64,000 nt of DNA from Hyalella azteca. Its lineage: Eukaryota > Arthropoda > Malacostraca > Amphipoda > Hyalellidae. The stretch lies in contig NW_025944986.1 of the NCBI RefSeq assembly GCF_000764305.2, positions 186,001 through 250,000 of the forward strand, in the 5' to 3' direction. Of the stretch, positions 46,305 through 56,700 are shown one piece after another. A program made the position numbers and the translations under genes. The notes under the pieces are model-generated. The model was given only the letters and a program-made list of their open reading frames with translations. It was not told the DNA's origin and did no database searches. Every line of letters begins with the position of its first letter. The stretch's first letter is position 1.

Positions 46305-46952
46305 GTTGAAAGAATGCTCTTCCATGTGCCTTGGGAAGAAACCCCCTATCGTGAAATTAAATACCATAAATAAAGTGCGCATATTCTATTTTTCATTTAC
46401 TGCATCTGATAATAAATATTCATAATCCAAAATTCAAGCAAATCTGTTCTCTATTGAAGGAATTATGAGTGTCTGGGTTGAGAAAAATTATGTTTATTGT
46501 TTTTAATTAAAAAATAATTTTTGTAAAAATCTGTATTAATTCCTGCTGCAGCATATCAATAATATCTACTCGCATATTAAAATTCAAGCAAATTCGTTCA
46601 GTATTGAAGGACTTATGAGTGTCTGGGTTGAGAAAAAAATATGTTTATTGTTTTTGATTAACCCTTTCGTGACTGACGGGACTGTGGTGTCCCGCTCAAT
46701 ATTTTACCACATAACTTGCATACAGCACAATATTTGAGGCGCAGCTAACTACAGGGACATATAAGAAACATTTTTCACCAAAATATAGCAACATCTGGCA
46801 TCTTTCGTGGTTCGCACCGCAAACGCAAATGTATGACGTCACCATTTCAACCATCAACAAACGCATGGAACTAAAACAAAGCTTAATATAAAGGAAAAAC
46901 TAAAGAGGTGACGGAATTACCCACAATGTTGGAATATATCGCGTTTACCCTA

Positions 46953-48541
46953 CACATATTTATGACATATTTTTCTTGATTTTCATTAGTAAATTTACTA
47001 TGTTATGTTCAGTATGTTGTTACACTTAGAGTCTTAGCTACATCACCTACATGAACTTTGAATCAACCATCAAAATCAGATCAGAGCTTTCATTTCACAC
47101 TTTTAAGTTTTAACTTTACCTAATAGTTTGCACAGACTCATTCATTGGTCCCATTGCACTGTCATTTACTGTTCTCTTATTGAAATTTGAAACAATTCAA
47201 GTTAATCTTTGGAGATTTCTACATTTTTTATATTAAATTTGTCAGGCTAATTTCCATCATTTTATTAGGTATGACTTTATGAGTAGGTACCTAATTTTAT
47301 TATGAGTTGCCTAGTAGGTAATTTTATTACGAGTAAATGTGCACAGTGCACCGGCATCGTTTGGAAATATTGTGAAGTGCTAACATTTACCAGCAGTTCC
47401 AGCACAAAAATTATCATCTGCTGAAAGCCTGAAAGCTGAACAAAAAACAGAATTAGCTTTGAAAATGATTGGCCTTGTGGCCCCTTACATTGCTAAAGAG
47501 CAGAGGAATCGGGCAATTATCTGCAATTCTATTTATTGAATCTGAATGCGGAATTTTTTCAATCCTAGTTGGTCTTCTCCCAGCCTCCCAGGCTCCCTAG
47601 ACCCTAGTCCCTGATCCCTCATTGGCCCAGGCCCAGAGTCCCTCTTCATCTTGTCTTAGTTTCAATAGAAGTAAAAAACTGCATAGCTTCTTATCATTTA
47701 TTAGCACAAAAAATCTCAGAATACGGAGTTTAATACGGCTTACATATTATTTTCAAGAAAAACTACGCTTCAATGAATTTAAACAACAGAGCTCTTCATA
47801 TTTCAAATTAATCTTCCAGACTTCCACTGTCCACATATGAAAATCATGTAGCCTACAACTCAGAGGTAGAAGAAGTTTCAGAAGTAAGACCGCTTCCTGT
47901 CCGTTCTTTTCGAAAATTTGCCGAAAAACGGGAAACGGCTTCTGAACCGCTATTGCCAACCGGTTTCAGTTTATCCGGTACCGGACTTGTTCCAACCTCT
48001 GACAAGTTCTGCGGTTTTTATGGGCAGGTTTTCAAGCACTCTACCATCTCTAAATTAGCAACTGCACGTCTGACTCGAGTTTTCGTTGGTGGAACTTTCT
48101 GTGTCATCGCTCTGAACAATGTAGACAACTCGATCACGATTGTTCCAAGGCAAAAAACCTCGTTCCCCTGTGAAGCAGTTTTGACCTGCTTGCTGGAAAA
48201 TCGGATGCCCACGCAAATTATTGCGATATGGGTGGTGTTGAAACCCGCTACAACTTTCATCGTATGTGAAGTTTGGTGTACTTTTGGTTGAAGATGATTG
48301 CACTGGCTTCTACAAAGGTTGCTAAACCTTGTAAATTTTTGGTCTGACCGGTTCCGATTCTCTGACGTCTCGTTCATCCTATTTGACGGGCTGCTTTGGA
48401 AAGCCAGCTGAGGAGTAAGTCTCTTCACTGGAAAAAGACGTTGGCCGGCGTCGGGCGAGCGAGTAGCTTTGTGCCGTAGACCAGGAATGATGGCCAGCAG
48501 AGGGGGGGGGGGTTATTTGAAGCTGCTATAAACCTTTTCAT
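46953..48541. other. Non-coding region left of the kinase pseudogene
   Basis: No exon was recognised. Minus-strand open frames at 48018-48428 may hold decayed C-terminal tail sequence of the kinase pseudogene, but I cannot align them with anything. Confidence 0.45.
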
Positions 48542-49393
48542 CTATGGGGTGTATTCGGACTGTTGAGCAAATTTCATTTGACGAGCGTATTTCAAAAATT
48601 CTAGGAACACTGGAGGTAGCTCTCTGCAAAGTTCGTATTGATTGACACGTTTCTTGAGAAAGAGAGCATCCTGGTACATCTTTGCTTTGTCTTGCAAGTT
48701 GACTTGGCTCCACGGCAGAGAGCCTTTGGCCAGGAATATTGCAACGTAAGACAGGCTTTCGATATCATCTCTCCTAGACATGGAGATGCCTTGTTGCGTG
48801 TTGATCGACATGTAAGCAAGCGTGCCTCGAGTTCCCTGACGGTACAATAATGGGACGTGCTGTCCGTTTTTGTCTAGATATTTTCGGCTCAAACCAAAGT
48901 CTACGATGAAAATTTTGCGGAGAACTTAATCCATGATGGTTCCTGAGTCGAAGAGGAGATTTGTGGGTTTGATGTCTGCGTGAACGTAGCCAGCGCGATG
49001 CACTGCCTCAAGTCCTTTCAAAATGTTTGCAATCATACAGCAAGTTTGCTATGGCTCAAATTTGCCGCCTTGTTCTTTCTAAATGCTCCTCAGAGTGCGG
49101 CCTTTTAAGTCCATTACTAAAGCTTAGACACCATTTTCAATATGAACAATTTTAGCTGCTGGTATTTCAGGAGCGAATCCGCCAGGTGCTATTCGATGAA
49201 TTTCATTAATCACTTGACTCTCATGTTGCAATAAACTTCGGTTCTTCGTTTCGAATTTGAGAGCAAACTCCTCATGCGATCTTTTGTCCTGAACATGGAA
49301 CACACGTCCGTAGCTGCCTTCCCCAATAACATCCAGCACCAGGTAATTTCCAATTCGGTCCCCAGGCCGAATACGGTGTACGTTCGTCGCCAT
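48542..49393 (-). pseudogene. Intronless CK1-group protein kinase pseudogene
   Basis: One frame runs for 284 codons from ATG at 49393, with four in-frame stops at codons 90 (TAA), 105 (TAG), 115 (TAG) and 156 (TAA), and ends TAG at 48542. It shows GEGSYGRVF (glycine loop), FALKFETKN (catalytic Lys), VHADIKPTNLL (catalytic loop), DFGLSRKY (DFG) and SRRDDIESLSYV, the hallmark of the casein kinase 1 superfamily (CK1/TTBK/VRK). No introns are seen, so it is probably a retrocopy. The stops fit simple C-to-T or G-to-A change, and there is no frameshift, which suggests recent decay. No poly(A) tail was identified. Confidence 0.88.
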
Positions 49394-50677
49394 CGATCCT
49401 AGAGCACAAAATTTTTACCGTCCGCTTTAAATCATATCACCAATGCTCGATTGGCGCGTATCACGAATACAGAATTACAATCGCAGCTATTAGTATCAAC
49501 CTGCAGTGCTCGTCAGTTCCGATGTGTTTCTACTACAGTACAATAGAAGTGAGGAAGAAACTATATTATTATTAGGGAATTCCGCAAAGCTAGCGCGTTT
49601 CGAATATCTAAATTATTTGGATCACAAGGTACGCGGAGGATAAAAAGTATATGAAATCCAACTTAGCAAGTCAATCTTCATTTCATGCAAAAAATGCAAG
49701 GTTTGTTTGTGACTACTGGATCATAAATATATGTAATAATGGTAAATTATATGTTACGAGTGTAATGCAGTCCATAGATAGTATTAAATATATTCCTCAG
49801 CAGCAAATATTTTGCACTTCTACAATTATTTACAAATTGAATGGAAGCATCTCGATATCACGAGATGCCTTCATATAAACTCAAACTTGATGTCTTAAAT
49901 GTTTTAAAAAGAAAATCATAGGATAATTTAATAGAAATATGATTTATGATTGTATATTAGATCTTTCTAACAAAACAGATGCTTAATTATCATAAATTTT
50001 AATGTACAAAATGACGGCACAAGAACGTGAACGCAACAAAAATATTTTAGCAGGTATCGCTTGGCGAAACACATGGTAAACTTTGTCGTCTGCGCCATAA
50101 GATGAGGTTCGTAATAATGAGCGCCTTATTTCAGCAAGTACCATTCTTTAGTCATTAAACACTTAAAAGCTGTCATTTTATAAAAAAAAAACTCCGACGC
50201 TGAATAAATTTTACTGGCCGCTCGGAAATTTGGGTTTCTCATCTTCAGAAGTCAGGCTTTGTCAGAGCGAGATAAGGGTTCATCCGCAACTGCCCAATCG
50301 TCGCTGAGTGAAATGTTACTGTTGTTTTCTTATTTATTTATGGTGTCCTTATTTCTGTAAAAATTATGAAATTACGTCAATTGAGAAATAATTGTTGCAC
50401 ACTCATGAATATGACCAAGCCAGGTTGCGGTAATACATAGACTCTTCAATATTTGAGCTGAAAGGTAAAATTTTACACTGTAAGAGCGAAAAGTAAACTT
50501 CCGATTGAGGTTAACCAGAGAATGGTATGCTTCAGGAATATTAGGAGTACGGTCGCATTGTAACAGAATTAAAATTGCTGGATAATATTTACGTCTCATT
50601 TGTATGGTGCAAACGCGCAACTTGAATTTAGAAACATACTTTCTGGATTCGTCCAACAGTAACAACCGAATCCTGCA
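49394..50677. other. Spacer between the kinase pseudogene and RBCK1, including RBCK1 3' UTR
   Basis: No exon was recognised. A candidate AATAAA for RBCK1 is at 50333-50338 on the minus strand, about 345 nt beyond its stop. The 75- and 97-codon frames are unsupported. Confidence 0.5.
50333..50338 (-). terminator. Candidate poly(A) signal AATAAA of RBCK1
   Basis: Canonical hexamer on the minus strand, inside an AAATAAATA context. No cleavage evidence. Confidence 0.35.
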
Positions 50678-50758
50678 TCAGTGGCAATAAGTGCATTTTG
50701 GGTGACATTTGCGGCCGTTGACTCCACACTGACACCCGCCAGAGACGTCGCCAGTCCC
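50678..50758 (-). CDS. RBCK1: RBCK1 exon 9 (terminal)
   Basis: [20 protein letters not shown] then KCTYCH and TGA. It matches the [20 protein letters not shown] end of human HOIL-1, including the Cys/His zinc ligands. Acceptor CTGACAG. Confidence 0.95.
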   Translation of the reverse strand, partial: GTGDVSGGCQCGVNGRKCHPKCTYCH

Positions 50759-53700
50759 CTGTCAGGAAATCCATATCCGTGAGTTGTGATACCTTTAATA
50801 GCATTAGCGGTTAAAGCTAAAATTGAGTTTCAGTATAAGTTGATATACTGAGAAGTTGTTGCTATCTGTAGAATTGGAGAAAACTCATCAAACATGGAAT
50901 ATCAGAGGAATAAAATGGTGTAAAAGCAAAAAATAACCTTGCAATGTAATTATGAATTATATTATTTTCGGCTCATGCACGATGGCTCTCACACTCGCGA
51001 AGACATTGTAAGCTAGCAAGATAAGAGGTGCTGAGGACAAATAATCTATAGACCATAGGCAACGTATATGCATTGAATCTTATTTATGAAGTTTCGGCAC
51101 AAGTACATGAATATTGAATTTAAGTCAAAATTTGAAACTAAAATAATATCCAATTCGATGTGCATTTAAGCGTTACAAAAAATTCTGTAAAAATTTACGA
51201 CACCAACCATATATATAAAACGGCCTTCACGCAGCATAAATCAACATTGTAGTGCTACATAAACCCTAGTAGCGATTAGATTTGCAAACATTTTAATTCT
51301 AGCTAAGCAGAAGAATAAAAATTTAATGATCAAATTGTGTAAACTTTATCGTTTCATTCGAATAAGAAATTGTTACATAAAATAGGTGCTCAAATAGCAC
51401 GAATTTCTCAGGTTAGAGTTCTATTTTGTTTTCCATTGAGAATTTATCAGTATACTATATAATTTAATACACAATATTATATTATATATAATATATGCCT
51501 TTTGATCTACTAACGTCATCTGAAGAATTGTCCGACTTTTTGATAATTTAAATCAACGAATTATCTGGTCATTAATCGCACTCGTATAAATCAACAAATT
51601 CTGCCATCTAAAACTAATATAAAAAATATAATATACAATAAAAACACAAACCTTGGGTCCCCATCTGGGTCCTCGCGTGACCCAGATAGCACGAATTTCT
51701 CAGGTTACAGTTCTATTTTGTTTTCCATGGAGAATGTATCAGTATATAATATAATATACAATAAAAACACAAACCTTGGGTCCCCATCTGGGTCCCCATG
51801 TGACCCAGATAGCACGATTTTCTCAGGTTAGAGTTCTATTTTGTTTTCCATGGAGAATATATCAGTATATAATATAATATACAATAGAAACACAAACCTT
51901 GGGTCCCCATCTGGGTCCTCGCGTGACCCAGCAGATCTCAGTGCGGCACATCGGGCACCTCATCCAGTCACAGCCCCACTTGCGCATGAGCATCACGCTG
52001 CACTGAGGACACTGCATCCCGTGGCCCCCGGCGATCATGTCCTGAAATTAGTGAAGAAATCAGGAATTTAAAAGCAAAGAAAATACCACAAAAATTCACC
52101 ATATCTTTGAATTTTTTGTGGTATTTTCTTTGCTTTTAAATTCCTGGTTAACTTGCGATTCAAGCGAACAAGTGATTTTAATAGTGAAGAAATATAACTC
52201 AGTACTCACTGCAGTCAGTAACAGAGAGCGCATTTTCTCGTCGACGAAAACGTGAAGTCACGGACAGACGGACAGACAGACAGACGGACATGGCAAGCAC
52301 AATAGAGCCTTTTTAGCGCATTTTCTCCTTTATGGAAAAAAGGCGCTGTTGTGCTCGTCATGTCCATCTGTCTGTCCGTCTGTCCGTGACTTCACGTTTT
52401 CGTCGACGAAAATATGCGCTCTCTCTGTCACTCACTGCAGTGAGTACGGAGTTATATTTTTTCCATAAATGAGAAAACGCGCTAAAAATAATTCATCCAT
52501 CTTGTGATCACGTCCATAATAATCTGAAATTTGCAAACATATCATGCCCTGGGACATGCATCCACGACCGCCGGCCAATATACCCGGTAATTAGTAAAGA
52601 GAGCCTTTTCGAGGTATGCATCATGTGGCTATCATATGTAGAAGTTAGGAAAAAAATTTATCTCGGTCCCTACAGCCTGTGACCACAACGTTTATATTCT
52701 GAATTAGTAAAAATTTCGCCTATGGTTATCCTTAAAAAAACAACGATCATTTAAAAACAAAGCAACTAATTATGTTTTTGATTGGTATTGCGAAGCATAT
52801 ATGAACTGCTGGCTATCTAATTACAAATAAAAATGATCAAGTTAATTACCTCGAAAAACTTTTGCGTCATTAGCGAGTCGATGTCCTCTTTTTGAGCAAT
52901 TAAATCTTGATAATTCTTGCATGACAGACCAGTGTGTTGCGCCTGTAATAGCGTCAGAAGATATTTGTATCATTATAAATTAAAACAAAGTAAAGGAAAT
53001 GACAAGTAAATTCACTATGGTTTAATTGAAAACTTATAAGAAACTAAATATAGCGCCCCATCATCATTTTAAAAATTCTGCAAAATACAAGTTTCATTAA
53101 TCATCAATGATTGTTTCACCGTATCAGTGATTGATTCGCCGAATCGTCTTTCGTTTCGCCATTAATTTCTTGGCTTCAGATGTGAAGTGGAAAGTTAAGT
53201 GATGTAAACTTGTTTATGAGCGGGGAGCTTCAAAAAGTTCGTGGAAAATCTACACAACTTAAAATTTATTGAAAAGAAAATTTGGCCAATGCGCCAGAAC
53301 GATCCTGTATCAATTTTTTTATCGTGTTCTCACATGAGCCATTTTATTAGTGTCACATGCGAGGGAGGCTGATTTAAGCGTTAAAAGCGACAAAGGACGA
53401 GAGAAGACGAGTCCGTTTGAGTGCGGGTTCAACCCGTTTAAAAGGTCTCGTGTGCCTTTCTCTATTCGATTTTTCTTAGTAAAAGCAACAACCGGTCATG
53501 CAACGATCGAGGCATCTGCCGAAATAGAGGCCAGTTCCAACATCAATTTCATGGTTGGATCAATTAGAGTGAGTCAATTCTTGACTCTCTGGAATAAGTT
53601 TATGGTAACAGTGCCTCAAACAGTGCGAAACCTAAAAATGAATTAGTCGTTTCAGAAGCGAAAGATATGAGACCATAGATGACAACTGCAGAGACAGGAA

Positions 53701-56700
53701 ATGCTCATCAGTTTGCGAGGAAAACATTAATGCTGTCCGTGATCTCATTGAAAGTATAGGCGAATAACCACCGAATCAGTAGCAGAGACTCTCAATATCT
53801 CCGTGGGTTGCGCACACATAATTCTGGTGCGCACCTTGGGACTGAGCAAGCTATGCGCATGATGGGTTCCAAGGCAGTTACCCCCAAATAAGAAGGAATC
53901 AAGGACCGAAAATTTCGAATAAGTTGGTTGAGAACCCTGAACTTTTTCTATCGTGGATTGTGACCATGGATGAAATATGGCTCTACCAGTAAGTAGGATC
54001 CCGAGGATAAAACTCGATCGTTAAGCAGTGGTTGTTCGACCGGGAGGAAGTTGGCCCGTCAAAGAATAATCTGAACGTTAAAAATTAAAGATTTCTAGGC
54101 TTCAGAGGGTATTTTGTTATTTGATTTCCTCGAAAACAAGTAAAATATTACAGCTGTTCATTATGAAGAAATTTTGATGAAATTTTCCAGGAAAATCGCC
54201 GAAAAAAGCATTGAGAAGCAGCATCGGCGCTCACTCGTCTACCACCTCATTGCACTCGCACATGCGGCGGTCGGCACACAGGGGCTCTGCTACGCGAATC
54301 TCGATGGGAAAATTATCTGGCATCCAACTTATTGGACTGACTCAGCCCCATCCGACTACTCTTTATTTCCAAAGTTGAAAAAATCATCGAAAGGCACCCA
54401 GTTTCCATCAAATGTAGCATGGTTCAAATTGCATCACTCAATTTTACACAGATGGACTTAAAGGCTCGTATATCAGCGTTCACACAGAAATGTATCGACC
54501 TAGATAGAGCTAATGTATGAAAATATGTCTTATGACTTATAATTTTCTAATGTTTTTTTTTCCACGAACTTTGTGAATTTTCCTCGTACTTGAAGGTTGA
54601 TCCGTTTGAAAACACAATAAAAGACCGAGCAAAATAGACCATAAGTGAGAGCAGCAGACAATTTTATTATATAATAATTAAAAGGCGAATATATATTTTA
54701 GATGTCGCTTTTAATTCACATTATCTACAAATTAGTCATTGAATGAATTGTCGGCAGTGTTTTTGCAACTTTTGTAGGTTGAAATGAAATAATTATTTAT
54801 GTTTCAGGACCATCGGGCATTTTAAATAGAATCCTGTTATGATGGCAAAAAAATGGTATTCGAATTGATGAAAGCTAAATTAGGTGTCATTCGTTGAATA
54901 ACCAATTAACAGTTCGCCGATACTGGAGACCAATGTTGTTGGCAATCTTTAAATTAATTTAATTTGATCAAATTTAAAATAATAACCGTATGTAAAATAA
55001 ATGTTCTTTGTCTAAGGACAGGCTTTCTGAAATCGATCAATGCAATTTTTAACAAGACATAACATAGTCGGCGCTGGAGAAATAGGGCCACGGCCTGTTG
55101 GTGATTCATGTTCTTTTCGTGAATTGCTCACAGGAAATCTAAAAATTGGTCTATTCACCAAAACTTTTCATAACTGACGCTGCAAAAATATACATCTTTA
55201 TAAGATAAAAAATGTCCATTTTTACAGTCGGTTGAGACACTCAGTCTTGAACAAAACATTAGAATGTAGGCCCATGGTCTGTTGGTGACTCATGTTCTTT
55301 TCGTGAATTGCTCACAGGAAATCTAAAAATTGGCCTTTTGACCAAATATTTTCAAAACTGACGCTGCAAACATACATCATTATAAAATAAAAAATATTTA
55401 CTATTACAGACACTTAATCTTAAACAAAACATTATAATGTACCATACCTGGCAGGTGAGACAGTTTTGTTTATAGCACACGCTGCACAGGAAGGTGTTCA
55501 CGTTGTCCTCGTATACGCAGAAACCCGGACAGTCCGGCGTCTTGCAGTGGAAGACATTCTGCATGGCCACGGCTGCTTGCTGCACGGACTTCTTGAGATG
55601 TGCCTCGTATTCTGCCGCTGTCACCAGCTGAGAAATACATTGCGTAACGGCTTCAAAACAGTTAGAGTGATTTTATATTATAAGGATCAACGCTTTATTG
55701 GGACTTACCAGTTTAATCCAACTTTGAATTCACTTCTATCATTTCCTCAGTTACTTTTAAATCAAGAGTTTCCACTATTGATTTTACTGCAGGCAATTCT
55801 TTTTCGAGATAGTTGATATGCTCCATGACACCCTCCCCTCCGAGACCCATAATGAGGTCGAAAATGATCACAGAGTATGAAATTTTGTGACAATTTCTGG
55901 AAAAATGGTTAAATATCTCCCAAATTCTTATTACCTTCCTGAAATGATACATAGAACATTGAATAGGTATTAAAAAGGAATATTTGTATTATATTATTAT
56001 CATTATTGTATTATTATTATTTATTATAGAAATAATTATTATAATTATTTTAGTAGTCTACTTGTAATTTTTTGCGGGCATGGGGTTATTTATGATCATA
56101 TTTTGGGAAAATTTGTGGATGTTAAATTTTTTACACAAATTATTTTCTACCGAAGTTATTCATTGTTTCTTTCTCAGATTTTATTTTTAATCCTACCATT
56201 GTAATTTTAAACCTTATAAACACGTCTTATGACAAAAGACGTTCGAGGTCAAATGTGACCCCATTTGGTACTCTGTATATAGTACGGGAGGTTCTGGGTC
56301 CCGGAGGATTAATAATGTATTTTTAATGGATAACTTCAATATTCATTACTACCGCACACATAGCCTATGATTAAGCACACAAGCTATGGCCTGACGGCGG
56401 AATCACAAATCGCAGAGACCAAGCCTAGAATGCACAACGTTGCATCATTAAGCAGAAGAAACATGTCTGATAAACAATAAATAACAACAATAATGTGTGC
56501 AAAACATGATCGAGGTTCAGGCGCTTGCTAGTGGCCTAATAGTTCCATATGAATTACAGTGCTCAATTCGATGTGGAGAGTGGAGCAATCGATGCAAGTG
56601 CGCTTTCCATTTTATATATTGCAGTTGTTTCTTTAAACTCATGTAATTCATTTTGTGCCATAGTGAGAAAGAGAATGCAGACGCCCTCGTCAACCTAGCA

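Larger units (their letters stand above)
44603..46950. mobile_element. TA-flanked inverted-repeat element (Tc1/mariner-like termini)
   Basis: Left end GGGTAAACGCGGTATATTCC at 44603 and right end GGAATATATCGCGTTTACCC ending at 46950 are inverted repeats with TA on both sides. CCGTCAC motifs occur inside both ends. No transposase frame is visible, but the element contains an assembly gap and an adapter, so the interior is not reliable. Confidence 0.7.

Noticed and set aside
53350..53646. A 98-codon forward frame as a separate gene
   Set aside because: It lies between the inverted ends of a decayed mariner and its frame overlaps the broken transposase region.
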